Assembly: GCA_940747215.1 (NCBI GenBank)
Contig: CALNWS010000002.1
Coordinates: forward strand, 62,001 to 126,000
Direction of reading: 5' to 3'
From: an uncultured Paraburkholderia sp.
GTDB lineage: Bacteria; Pseudomonadota; Gammaproteobacteria; Burkholderiales; Burkholderiaceae
DNA: 64,000 bases
Numbering within the stretch: position 1 is the first letter of the stretch; the number at the start of each line of letters is the position of its first letter. The notes beneath the pieces were generated by a model that was not told the DNA's origin, did not search any database, and was given only the letters and a program-made list of their open reading frames with translations. Positions 52,922 through 62,148 of this stretch are shown here, piece by piece. Both the position numbers and the translations under genes were made by a program.

Positions 52922-53359
52922 TTTTTACCCGTCAAGCAAATTTGACTGATCACCGTCTCTCAGGTTCTGGCATGCAATCTTCGGATGCCAGAGTCTTTTC
53001 AGGCCGACACTTTGTGTCGGCCTTTTTCTTTCAAACACGCGATTAACAATCCGGAAGCGTTTGATTTATAAAAGCTTCTACACCAATAGAAAAAATAAAT
53101 AACGCTTCTTCGAATTGTCAGTGTAATTCGGTATGGAGAATCATCGAGATTCAAAAGCAAACGTTAAAACACCGTACTCCTGCTTGCCATTACCACTCAG
53201 TTTTTATTGTCGAAATTGTTAAATCGCATCTGTATAAGATGCGTGATAATTATTGGTATGAACAATGCTTTATTGTTGTTGGAAACCCACGCCCCTTGTG
53301 CTTTAGCACGATGTTATGCAGCATGGTTGCGCGCTCAACTATCGCCGGGCAATACGCTA
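52922..53359. other. AT-rich region with hairpins and a duplicated porin-upstream motif
   Basis: Contains a hairpin (CTGGCAT/ATGCCAG near 52969-52991), the terminator at 53001-53027, and ACGCGATTAACAATCCG (53037-53053), almost identical to 26833-26849 upstream of the porin. No convincing gene. Confidence 0.45.
53001..53027 (+). terminator. Rho-independent terminator in the AT-rich region
   Basis: AGGCCGACAC, loop TTT, GTGTCGGCCT, followed by TTTTT. A strong plus-strand terminator with no gene recognised directly upstream; it may end a lost gene or a small RNA. Confidence 0.85.
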
Positions 53360-53545
53360 GAATTGTTCGATAAAGTCCATCTGCACGCCTTTGACCGGCG
53401 CTCCAAGAACGCCACCGGCAGGCCGGTCACGTTCACGCCGCGTAGCGTGAAACTCGCGTCGTCGTGATTGGACGATAGGCGGCGCTGAAATATAGCAGCA
53501 GCGTGCGCGACAGGTTGTATTCGAACGCGGCGCTGAACTGATCGG
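53360..53545 (-). pseudogene. Outer-membrane barrel C-terminal remnant (porin-like)
   Basis: The minus strand reads QFSAAFEYNLSRTLLLYFSA then AYRPNHDDASFTLRGVNVTG and, in a shifted frame, GAPVKGVQMDFIEQF. Alternating polar and aromatic residues and a final Phe fit the last strands of an outer-membrane barrel. Only about 60 codons remain. It abuts the TRAP permease fragment on the other strand, so a deletion removed most of both genes. Confidence 0.5.
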
Positions 53546-54253
53546 CCGGTCACTGGACTTTCGATCTCCGTGCTCTTCACGGCGGGCATGCTGTCCGGTG
53601 CCGTACTCGCGCTGATTCTCTGCGTGGTGGTATGGTGGCGCTATCGCAAGGAAGATCTGACGGGCGCGCCGCGCTTCAGCCGGGCGCCAGATCGCGCGGC
53701 TTTTCTTTGTTTCGCTGCCCGCGCTGGCGCTGCCGTTCGTGATCCGCATGGCGGTGGTCGAAGGCATTGCCACGGCCACTGAAGTGTTGACCATCGGCAT
53801 TGCGTATTCGATGGTGGTTGGCATGCTCGTGTACCGGCGCTTCGAATGGCGCAGGCTCGGCCGCATGCTGGTGGATGCCGCGACGTTGTCGGGCACGATT
53901 CTCTTCATCATCGGTTGCGCGACGGCGATGGCGTGGGCGCTCACGCAATCCGGCTTTTCGCAGGATCTCGCCGGGCTGATGGGCTCGATGCCGGGCGGCT
54001 CGTACGGTTTCCTCGCGGTGTCGATCGTCGTGTTCGTGATGCTCGGCAGCGTGCTCGAAGGCATTCCCGCCATCGTGCTGTTCGGTCCGCTGCTGTTTCC
54101 AATTGCGCGGTTTGCCGGTGTCAACGAGGTGCACTACGCGATCAGCAAGATCAATCCCGACGCGGGCATCCGGCCGATTGTCGGCTGGGCGCACTGATCC
54201 TCGGGTTGATTCTCGTCGCCGCGATTCCCTGGATTTCAACCGGGTTCCTTTAA
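53546..54253 (+). pseudogene. TRAP transporter large permease (DctM), C-terminal half, internal deletion
   Basis: Starts mid-protein at LFTAGMLSGAVLALILCVVV and continues IRMAVVEGIATATEVLTIGI, YRRFEWRRLGRMLVDAATLS, MLGSVLEGIPAIVLFGPLLF and VNEVHYAISKINPDAGIRPI. About 25 residues expected between VHYAI and SKINPD are missing. Frameshifts lie near 53690 and 54190; the original end WISTGFL is at 54253. TRAP systems import acids with a periplasmic binding protein; none is seen here. Confidence 0.85.
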
Positions 54254-54344
54254 AGCATCTCTACAAGTTAGACCTTCGGGCAACGCGTGGGGCAGCGCCG
54301 GGGCGTCGCTCGTCTTTCAAAACTGGCAGCATCGGGAGAGTTTC

Positions 54345-54883
54345 ATGAGTCGTTTCTTCGGCGAGATTCGTCAGGCAGGGTACGTGGTGCGCGATATCGA
54401 GGCTGCAATGGACTACTGAAGCCGCGTGCTCGGCGTCGGCCCGTGGTTCTACAACGAACGCGTGCCCATCGAGAACTACACGTATCGCGGGCAAACGTAC
54501 GAGGTGCACATTCGGTCGCACTCGCGAACTCCGGGCCGTTGCAGGTCGAACTGATCCAGACGCGTAACGATGCGCCATCCATGTACCGCGACTTTCTCGC
54601 GACGGACAACACGGGTTTGCAGCACAACGCGTACTGGACTACGTCGTTCGACGACGACCTCGCGCGCCTGCAGGAACAGGGCTTCGAGGTGGCGATGAGC
54701 GGCGAAGTGGGGCGCAACGGCCGCTTCGTCTACTTCGATACGGAAAATCATCCGGGCACGGTGATCGAACTGTCGGAGACCGCGGGGCCGAAGGGCAAAC
54801 TCTTCGACATGATCTACGCGGCCTCGCGCGACTGGGATGGCCGCGAGCCGGTGTGCCGCTTTCCCGATCTGAGCACGCTATGA
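54345..54883 (+). pseudogene. VOC (glyoxalase fold) family protein, TGA and frameshift
   Basis: Begins MSRFFGEIRQAGYVVRDIEA with TGA at 54417-54419 replacing Trp (AMDY-stop-SRVLGVGPWF). After YTYRGQTYEVH a frameshift near 54510 leads to ALANSGPLQVELIQTRNDAP, LQHNAYWTTSFDDDLARLQE and RFVYFDTENHPGTVIELSET. This is the paired beta-alpha-beta-beta-beta metal-binding fold. It lies between the TRAP permease and a RuBisCO-like gene, suggesting one catabolic operon. Confidence 0.83.
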
Positions 54884-55096
54884 ACGCCACGCGCAAGCTC
54901 ACGGTCCCGGCGACGACGCGCTCGAAGCCGACTATCTGATCGAAACGCCGCTCGATCCCGCACGCGTTGCCGAAGTGATGGCGGGCAAACAGTCGAGTGG
55001 CACGTTCGTGCGCGTCGCCAACGAAACCGACGCGCTGCGCGCACGCAGCCGCGCGACGGTGCTGCATATCGAAGAGCTGGAACCGGCGGCGAAGCC
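54880..55096 (+). pseudogene. RuBisCO-like protein, N-terminal fragment
   Basis: After MNATRKL and a frameshift near 54905, the text EADYLIETPLDPARVAEVMA, SSGTFVRVANETDALRARSR and ATVLHIEELE matches the N-terminal domain of RuBisCO-like proteins. The reading then ends at a junction with the convergent KaiC-like gene; the entire barrel domain is gone. The start ATG overlaps the stop of the VOC gene. RuBisCO-like proteins of this type act in sugar-acid or apiose breakdown, fitting a TRAP-VOC-RLP operon. Confidence 0.7.
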
Positions 55097-55880
55097 GCCG
55101 CCGAGCAGATTGTCGAGATGCGGCAGGCCGAAGCCGAGGCGCGTTTTCAGATCGGCCGCGCCGGGTTGCGCGGCGCCTTGCGATTCGATGCGCGGGAACA
55201 TCAGCAGGCCGCTTTCGGCGATGCGAAAGAAGTGCTTGCCCATCAGATGATTGCGCGCGCATCTTGTGCACTTCGATCTCGCGCGCGCGGCGCATGCTGT
55301 CGTTGTAGCGATTCAGTTCGATCAGACCGTCAACCAGCGTGTGTTCCGAATGCGGTTCGTTGCCGGACAGCGGCGCAAGCAGCAGCGTGGTGCAGTCCAT
55401 CGCCGCGACCAGCGCGTTCATTCAGTTCGTGGATGAATTTGGAGAGCGACAGCTCCGTTTCGCTGAATTCACGTGCGCTGCGAAAGCCGTCGATGATCAT
55501 CAGGCTCGGACGGTAATCGTAGATGCTCGACGCGATGAGCTTCAGGAAACCGTGAGGCCGTCCTGCATCAGCTCGTGATAGCTGGAGACGAACAGCATCT
55601 GCTGAGCGACGGCTTTTTCGTCGAAGAAACTCAGGCCTTTGAGGTGGCCCAACAGCTTGTCGTGCGACTCGGCGATCAAGGTCATGTACAGCACCTTCTC
55701 ATCCTAGTTTACACGATGAAAACCAATCTTACTCAACAGGATGGTTTTGCCCGCGCCGGCCATGCCTTCTAGAAGATACACGCCGCCGCGGACTAGGCCG
55801 CCGCCGAGAATCTCGTCAAGACCTGGGACACCCGTTTCCACATTGACTCGGGACGACGTCTGAGATTCATGGATAGTCAT
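55097..55880 (-). pseudogene. KaiC-like RecA-superfamily ATPase, truncated
   Basis: Starts MTIHESQTSSRVNVETGVPG then LDEILGGGLVRGGVYLLEG; Walker A is EGMAGAGKTILLS. TAG at 55705-55707 (FHRVN-stop-DEKVLYM), inside CTAGG, fits a lost Gln. Frameshifts lie near 55560, 55420 and 55260. It reaches the second KaiC module (LGFGLPHLDNLLGGG) and stops at the junction with the RuBisCO-like fragment. Probably an orphan KaiC-type ATPase rather than a clock protein. Confidence 0.82.
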
Positions 55881-56210
55881 TATGATGTGTCATTCAAGGT
55901 GCGGAAAGCGACGGTTCTCACGCAACCGTTTCTCGCTTAAACATGGTGGATTAGCAATCGCCGTTCCTAACCGTGGATGCGGCACTTTCGATTGTGGATG
56001 CAGGGGATTCTATCTGGCCGCGTTCGTCTTGGCGAACGCGTGCGCGCCGCGTGGGTTTTGACGAGCTGAAGCAGCATTCCGCGCCGCTTGCACGGCTCGC
56101 CGTATACAATTCGGCAGCGTTCGATTCCTGCGAACCTGATGCGCGCGTTGCGCTGATGATCCGACCACGCCGTGCTCATGATCCGATCACAACACAGACC
56201 AACCGAATTC
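55881..56210. other. Divergent intergenic region
   Basis: About 330 bp between the KaiC-like remnant and the squalene/phytoene synthase gene. It should hold the promoter of the latter; no element is clear. Confidence 0.4.
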
Positions 56211-57257
56211 ATGCCGAATCAAACTCGGGCCTTCCTGCTCGGTCCGCTCCTGAAAGGCGTTTCACGCTCGTTCTATCTCACGCTGCGCGTATTGCCCGCC
56301 GGCATGCGCGATCCGATCGGCCTCGCGTATCTGCTCGCGCGTGCCGCCGACACGATCGCTGATACGTCGCTGATCTCGCCCGAACAGCGGCTCGCGCTGC
56401 TGCTCGCGCTGCGCGAGCAGGTGAACGGCGCATCGAACGACAGCGCGCTGCTCGAACGTCTGTCGGCGGAAGTGGCGGAGCAGCAAACGGTGTCGGACGA
56501 GAAAGTGCTGCTCGAATCGGTGGGACCCACGCTCGACGTGCTCGCGCAGTTGAGCGAAGGCGATCGCAACGCAGTGCGCGGCATCGTCACGACGCTAACC
56601 GAGGGCATGGAGTTCGACCTTCGCACGTTCCCCGACGAATGCTCCGGACAGATCGCCGCGTTGCGCGAATATGGTAAGCTCGATCGCTATACGTATATGG
56701 TGGCCGGTTGCGTCGGCGAATTCTGGACGACGATGACTTACGCGCACATGCCGGGCACGCTGAAGGAAAAGCCGGACACGATGGCGGCGCGCGGCGTGCG
56801 CTTCGGCAAGGCGCTGCAGATGACCAACGTGCTGCGCGACTGCGGCAAGGATCTGCGCATCGGCCGTTGTTATCTGCCGCAAAGCATGCTCGATCAGTAC
56901 GGCCTAGGCGCGCGCGATCTGCTGAACCCGGACAACTCCGTTCGTACGCGGCCGCTGCTGGTCGAACTGCTGCGCAAAACGATCGCGCATTTCTGCGAGG
57001 CGCTGGACTACACGCTCGCGATTCCCGCGTTTTCCGTGCAGCTGCGTCTCGCATGTTTGTGGCCGATCCTGATCGGTCTCGACACGCTGATCCTTCTTGC
57101 GGACAACCGCGCGTGGCCTGATCCGCAGAAAGTCTCGAAGGCGACGCGCAACCAAGTGTACCGGATCATCGGATCATCGCTGCTGCTCGTCACGTCGAAT
57201 GCGCGCGTGCGGCGTGCAGTCGAAGAGCGGATCGCGCAGATCGAAGCGCGCTTCTGA
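56211..57257 (+). CDS. Squalene/phytoene synthase family protein
   Basis: Intact, 348 residues. It would condense two farnesyl diphosphates head to head. Both Asp-rich motifs are present: AYLLARAADTIADTS and MTNVLRDCGKDLRIGRCYLP; GVSRSFYLTLRVLPAGMRDP and GLAYLLARA are also typical. The length and the C-terminal hydrophobic stretch fit farnesyl-diphosphate farnesyltransferase-type enzymes. MPNQTRAFLLGPLLKG at 56211 is the preferred start; in-frame ATGs lie up to 39 bp upstream. Likely role: squalene for hopanoids, a membrane function worth keeping. Confidence 0.9.
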   Translation: MPNQTRAFLLGPLLKGVSRSFYLTLRVLPAGMRDPIGLAYLLARAADTIADTSLISPEQRLALLLALREQVNGASNDSALLERLSAEVAEQQTVSDEKVLLESVGPTLDVLAQLSEGDRNAVRGIVTTLTEGMEFDLRTFPDECSGQIAALREYGKLDRYTYMVAGCVGEFWTTMTYAHMPGTLKEKPDTMAARGVRFGKALQMTNVLRDCGKDLRIGRCYLPQSMLDQYGLGARDLLNPDNSVRTRPLLVELLRKTIAHFCEALDYTLAIPAFSVQLRLACLWPILIGLDTLILLADNRAWPDPQKVSKATRNQVYRIIGSSLLLVTSNARVRRAVEERIAQIEARF

Positions 57258-57460
57258 GTGGCTTTTGACCGATGACGCTGCCGAGATCAGCCCGTGTGTC
57301 ATGCAAGGGCAAACCCGAATTCCGTTTCCATCCGAGCCGAAGCAGCGGAAAAAACCGCTCGATTTGATTGGCATCATTGCATTGAATAGTTTCCGATCGG
57401 GAAACCCCTAGGACATAGCTTGCGTGGTTCGCGTTAGTCTCTTCTTAAAGGAGACAAACC

Positions 57461-57805
57461 ATGAGACAAGTGTTCAATATTGCCGTGGTGCTACTGCTTG
57501 GCTACCTGCTGGCGGATCGCGCGTTGATGCGCGCGCAGGCGGGAGAAATGGGGACGATAACGTGCCATCAGGGCGCGGCGCTGGTCAAATCGGACGCGCT
57601 GAAGAAGGGCTTCGGCGAAGTGGGCGCGGCCAGTCAGGGCGAAAACTTCCTGTCGAGCTGTCTCGTCACCGGCCGGGGCTAGGTGGGCGATCTGATCGCG
57701 CGCGAATGATTGCCGGCCGGCGATCCGCACGGAATCGCCGTCGATGAGCTGGGGAAAAGCGCCCGAACCGTGAATGTCCGGGCGAAGCCATCGGGATTCC
57801 GATGA
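57461..57805 (+). pseudogene. Small membrane-anchored hypothetical protein, two stops
   Basis: Starts MRQVFNIAVVLLLGYLLADR (N-terminal membrane anchor), then EMGTITCHQGAALVKSDALK and GENFLSSCLVTGRG. TAG at 57680-57682 (inside CTAGG) and TGA at 57707-57709 interrupt VGDLIARE and LPAGDPHGIAVDELG; the frame is otherwise continuous to the stop at 57803-57805. Family not recognised. AAAGGAG lies upstream of the ATG. Confidence 0.62.
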
Positions 57806-57969
57806 CGGAGATATCGAATGCAACGCTGGCCCGCGACCGGTTTTCACCGATCGCGGGCCAGTTCGTTTCTGTAGTGGGGACGGCCTCGAGAAATGCCGTG
57901 TACTGCTTGCTGACTCGCGTGAAGCGAGCGGCCCGGTCGGCAGAATCAGTTGCCGACTCATTCTCCGAC

Positions 57970-58291
57970 TTAGTTGTCGAAATACATCGAGTTGCGGCCG
58001 TTCATCGGCACGGCTGCGCTGCCCGATTGCGACGAGCCGTTCGCGACGCCGCCAAAACCAGTCTGTGCTGCCGCCTGTGCCGTGCCGTTTTCAGCGGACA
58101 CGCGCTTGTGCTGCGTGAATGTCTTCCGGGTAATACGGATCGGCGCGGCCGGGTTGATAGCCTGCTTTTTCCAGTTGAACCAGTTCGGCGCAAACCTGAG
58201 CGCGGCTGACGAGCTGGTTCGACTGTGCAAAGGAAGCGACGGGTGCGGCCAGAGCAGTTGCGATAACGACTGCCTGAATGAGCGATTTCAT
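57970..58291 (-). pseudogene. DUF4148 family exported protein, frameshifted
   Basis: Signal peptide MKSLIQAVVIATALAAPVAS, FAQ; DUF4148 core SRAQVCAELVQLEKAGYQPG with YYPEDIHAAQARV. A frameshift near 58100 moves the end to VSAENGTAQAAAQTGFGGVA then PMNGRNSMYFDN, stop at 57970. Same family as the intact gene at 42.6 kb. Confidence 0.8.
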
Positions 58292-58520
58292 GATGAACTA
58301 CCTCCAGTTCGGTCTTTATGTTGCTACGAACGTTGTTGTTCGTAACCAGTGGTTACATTGTAGTTTTGCGACCTGGCGAGAGTAATCGCCACTTCAGGTA
58401 ATGTTTGTTGCAGAATTTGAGACAAAAGCCCATGCCGTTGCGCGTCCGCATTCGTGGAACGCCGCATCGCTTCGTCCCCGCGTTGGCGAAACGGCGTCTC
58501 AATGACTCGCAAACAGCGTT

Positions 58521-58787
58521 TTAATTGCCTCCCTTGAAGAGGTCCTGAAGACGCGCCGCTTCGCCGTTCTTTTGCGATTGGATCAGTTGCTGATAAACGT
58601 CGGCGCGTGTCAGACCTTGCGGCGCGGCCGGACCATCCGACATCGACATCGTGGAGGGCTGGCCGCCTACCGAATCGGCCGCGTTCGGTTGGTTCTGTGC
58701 ACTGGTTTGCGTATCGGCATCCTGAGCTTGCGCCTGCAAGGCGAATGCGAACAGCAATCCGCCCGCGATGATGAGAGCCTTCTTCAT
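58521..58787 (-). CDS. Small exported protein
   Basis: Intact, 88 residues. Signal peptide MKKALIIAGGLLFAFALQAQ, AQ; the mature part is Ser/Gln/Ala rich and ends GLTRADVYQQLIQSQKNGEA then ARLQDLFKGGN, reminiscent of DUF4148-like proteins. GAAGGAG precedes ATG 58785-58787. Periplasmic; function unknown. Next to a broken DUF4148 gene on the same strand. Confidence 0.72.
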   Translation of the reverse strand: MKKALIIAGGLLFAFALQAQAQDADTQTSAQNQPNAADSVGGQPSTMSMSDGPAAPQGLTRADVYQQLIQSQKNGEAARLQDLFKGGN

Positions 58788-59193
58788 GTCCATCTCCTTC
58801 AAACTGCCGGCGCGGCGATCGCTGCGCCTTATTGCGGAAGTCCCGTCGCGTGGGTGTGACGCGATGCAGGGCGAAGGCGGTTGCGAGTCCCTTGTTCTGT
58901 ATTCAGCGCATTCCTGTCTGGGGGACATTCAGTGACATTCAGAGACAGCAAACCGTCTTTGCCATGAATGGTAAACGACGCGTATTAAAGGGTTTTCAAG
59001 TGCTAATCAGCCATCCTGAATGCGAAAATGGAAAGCGGCGATAAACCGTGTTGAAGCGCTGCGTCATGAATCGCAATCCGAATTAAGTTAGCCATGCGTA
59101 GCGATCGTAATGATGCATTTATACGTATGCCATTCGTCATCGCGGCGTTGCAGGTTTGAAAGAACAATTGCTTTTTTCCGCTGAATGCATAAA
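58788..59193. other. Intergenic stretch
   Basis: About 400 bp without a recognised gene. An imperfect 10-bp direct repeat (GACATTCAG) lies at 58924-58943. Confidence 0.4.
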
Positions 59194-59231
59194 GAACAAG
59201 CCGTTCGGCCGGAGTACCGAACGGCTTGTTC
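59194..59231 (-). terminator. Hairpin ending the ABC transporter operon
   Basis: A perfect 15-bp stem (GAACAAGCCGTTCGG with its complement, 8-nt loop) lies 32 bp after the permease stop; on the minus strand it is followed by TTTATG, a weak T-run. Confidence 0.7.
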
Positions 59232-59262
59232 GAATCGACAGCAGGGCGTCGACGAATCGCTA

Positions 59263-60026
59263 TTACATCGCAGCGGGCCGCCATTTCAGAAGACACTGCT
59301 CGACAGCCGTCAGCAGATAATCGGCAGCGAGCGCGACTACGGCGAGCACGATCATCGCCGCGAAACCGAAGCTCACGTGCAGGCTCGCGAGAATCCAGCT
59401 CAGCGCCGAAGGAATCACGACGGAAGTCGTCACCTAGCGGCGCGACGCGCCGAGAATCTGCGCATTCGCGATCATGTAGCGATCTGCTTCGCGCACGCCC
59501 TGGAATGCATTGGCGAACACGACGAAAAACACCATCACCACGGCGAGCGTAACCTTCGAGGCCATGCCGAGACCGAGTGTAATCACGAACACCGAGCCGA
59601 GCACCCCACGCGCAGAATGGAGTTGGCGATCTTGATGTAAAGACTGAAGACATCGGAGAGCAGCTTGTTACGGCCCAGCACGATGCCGCAGAACACGCCA
59701 GCTACCGAACCGATGATGAAGCCCAAACCAGTTTCTTCGAGCGTGACCTACACCTGCTGCAGAAGCGGACCTTGCGATGTGCCGTTCACGAACCAGTCGA
59801 CGATCTGATCGAAGATCGCGCTCGGCATCGAGAAGAAGAACGGGTCGATCCATTTCAGCCGCGCGGACACTTCCCAGCCGCCGAGCACGACGACCAGCAC
59901 GAGAATGCGCAGCGTGATGACGAGCGCATGTCGCTGGCGGATTTTCTTCTGCGCCACACGTTCGACCTGCGCGAGCGAGGCGGCCTCGATGCCCGGAGGC
60001 ATCATCTGTTGAGGGGTGGTGGACAT
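59263..60026 (-). pseudogene. ABC transporter permease (SsuC/TauC type), TAGs, frameshift and internal deletion
   Basis: Starts MSTTPQQMMPPGIEAASLAQ. Permease text: ITLRILVLVVVLGGWEVSAR, WIDPFFFSMPSAIFDQIVDW, VTLEETGLGFIIGSVAGVFC and FANAFQGVREADRYMIANAQ (EAA-loop region). TAG at 59748-59750 and 59435-59437 (the latter in CTAGG), plus frameshifts near 59600. After LHVSFGF the text jumps to AAMIVLAVVALAADYLLTAV; about 35 residues are missing near 59358. With the ATPase and binding protein it forms a nitrate/sulfonate/taurine-type importer. Confidence 0.85.
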
Positions 60027-60042
60027 GTTTGCCGTTCCTTGA

Positions 60043-60835
60043 TTAACCGATCTGCACTTCTCGCGCAGGTCGTGCCAGATGTCGCGCGAGATTTCAATGA
60101 AGCGCGGGTCGTAGCGGACTTCCGACGTGACGCGCGGACGCGGCAGATCGATCTCGTAGACCTTCTTAAGCGTAGCGGGGCGCGCGGTCAGCACGAACAC
60201 GCGGTCGGCGAGTACAATCGCTTCTTCGAGATCGTGCGTGACGAATACCACCGAGCCCACGCCCGCCCACAGTTGCAGCAACTCGTCCTGCATCAGCGTG
60301 CGGGTTTGCATGTCGAGCGCAGAAAAGGGCTCGTCCATCAAGAGAATCTCGGGCTTGTTGATGAAGGTCTGCGCGAGCGCGACGCGTTTGCGCATGCCGC
60401 CCGAGAGTTGATGCGGATAGTGCTTGCCGAACTTGTCGAGGCCCACGCGGTGCAGCCATTTGTTGGCTTCGTCGTAAGCGGCCGATTTCGAGCGGCCGCG
60501 ATACAGCGGACCCGCCGCGACGTTGTCGAGCACCGAACGCCACGGAAACACGGCGTCGACCTGAAACACGAAGCCGATGCGCGGATCGATGCCGTCCACC
60601 GGCGGCCCATCACGCGGACTTCGCCGGTGGTGGGCTTGAGTAGACCGGTGATCATGCTGAGCGTAGTGGACTTGCCGCAACCGGTCGGGCCGACCACGGC
60701 GACGAATTCGCCACGCGCCACCGACATGCTGAAGTCGCGCAACGCAATGGTCGCTTTGCCGTCCGGAGAAATGAAACGGCACGACACGTTGCGCATTTCG
60801 ATTGCAGGCGTATCGCGTGAAACGGGTTGAGCCAT
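60043..60835 (-). pseudogene. ABC transporter ATP-binding protein (SsuB/TauB type), frameshifted
   Basis: Walker A GEFVAVVGPTGCGKSTTLSM, signature HQLSGGMRKRVALAQTF, Walker B EILLMDEPFSALDMQTRT and the His switch VVFVTHDLEEAIVLADRV are all present. A frameshift near 60605 separates the N-terminal 80 residues (MAQPVSRDTPAIEMRNVSCR) from the rest. A second, near 60060, abolishes the stop after REEVQIG so the frame enters the permease. Start at 60835 lies against the truncated binding-protein gene. Confidence 0.88.
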
Positions 60836-60836
60836 C

Positions 60837-61634
60837 GGCGGGCCTCGCTCTCGTCCGCGCTATGCGTGGCGATAAAGTTCAGCGTCTTGGCGAATGCGTG
60901 CGAGAGCTTCGCCGCTTCGTCCTTGTACGATTCGGCCCATGCGCGCTGCACGTAGAAGCTCGACGCCGGATACGTGCCGCCGAGGGCGGCGCGCGTCCCT
61001 TCGATCGTGCGCATGTCGACGAGCACCTTCGCATCGCCGGTTTTCAGCAGTTGCGAAACCGTGGGTTCGGTCGTCATGCCGGCTTCAATGCGGCTCTGCT
61101 TGATCGCGGCGATGAAGCTGTTGTCCGCGCCGACCGGCAGCAGCGTGTATTGCGTGGACGGCACGTCTGCGCGCTGCGCGAGATACTGCATAAGGAAGCT
61201 CGTGGACGAACCGAGGCCGGTCACGCCGAGCGTCTTGCCCTTCGCATCGCGGCCATGCTCCTGAAGCTGTCCGCCGATTTCGTCGCGACCATTTCCACTT
61301 CGCCTGGCACCTAGCCGAAGATCACCAGCGCCTAGATTTCCTTGCCCTTGCTCTGCAGGTCGATGGTGTGATCGTAGAAGCCCACGACGCCTTGCACCGC
61401 GCCCGCCAGCAGTTCGTTTTCCGCGTCCACACCGGCCAGTTGCGACAGGATATCGACGTCGAGTCCTTCGTCCTTAAAGTAGCCGAGCTGTTCGGTCAGC
61501 TTGGCCGGCAGGTAGATGATCTTCGTCGCGCCGCCCACCATGATGGTGAGCTTTTCGGCGTGAGCGGCAGTTGAAGCGGCGGCAAGAGCAAACGCAACAC
61601 CGGATACGGCGGCAATCTGGCGCAAGGTACGCAT
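60837..61634 (-). pseudogene. NMT1/SsuA-type ABC substrate-binding protein, two TAGs, truncated
   Basis: Signal peptide MRTLRQIAAVSGVAFALAAA then STAAHAEKL. Text: TIMVGGATKIIYLPAKLTEQ, GAVQGVVGFYDHTIDLQSKG, then TAG at 61333-61335 and 61312-61314, 21 bases apart and both in CTAGG with Gln expected. Later GVTGLGSSTSFLMQYLAQRA, AAIKQSRIEAGMTTEPTVSQ and SSFYVQRAWAESYKDEAAKL. A frameshift lies near 61260. The protein ends at HSADE with about 80 C-terminal residues missing, directly against the ATPase start. Confidence 0.85.
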
Positions 61635-61898
61635 GAGGCAGTCTCCTCAGGTTTTCCTTAAGTTCTTCTGGTCGCCGCGTGCTTCGACATGCGGCGCTTT
61701 GCTGGTGAATGACGGGGATTATAAAAATCGGAAACCTTCTGCCAGCTTTCGGGCTCATCGGCAAAGCATGAGTGTTAACCCGAGAACCGCGCGAGGACTT
61801 GCGCGAAACACCACACAGTCCTTCACGAACCGCGCTGTACGCGCGCAAGGTCCTTGTTTTACGGCACAATCGACGGCCTGACTTTCGCCGCTCCCGCC

Positions 61899-62145
61899 AT
61901 GAAGCTTCTGCTCGTTGAAGACAACCCCACGCTTGCGCACTGGCTCGCAAAGATGCTCGAGCAGGAAGCCTTCGCACTCGACGCGGTGCAGGACGGCGAC
62001 GCGGCGGATCAACTGCTGCGCACCAGTCACTACGACGTCATCCTGCTCGATCTGAATCTGCCTAAGCTCTCGGGCAAGAACGTGCTGCGGCGGTTGCGTC
62101 AGCGTGGCGACGCGACGCCCGTGCTGATTCAGCGCCTCGACGTGG
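61899..62145 (+). pseudogene. Response regulator receiver fragment
   Basis: MKLLLVEDNPTLAHWLAKML then DAVQDGDAADQLLRTSHYDV and ILLDLNLPKLSGKNVLRRLR form an OmpR-type receiver (phosphoacceptor Asp in LLDLNLP). After TPVLI the expected TA and DNA-binding domain are absent; the DNA joins the convergent collagen-like gene. The partner kinase is not in the window. Confidence 0.85.
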
Positions 62146-62148
62146 CGC

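Noticed and set aside
55097..55880. KaiC-like gene as part of a circadian clock
   Set aside because: No kaiA or kaiB was seen; orphan KaiC-type ATPases are widespread in proteobacteria, and this one is broken.
57163..57179. 8-bp repeat GGATCATC in the squalene/phytoene synthase gene as another mutational duplication
   Set aside because: The protein frame stays open and the text VYRIIGSSLLLV looks natural, so it is probably ancestral.
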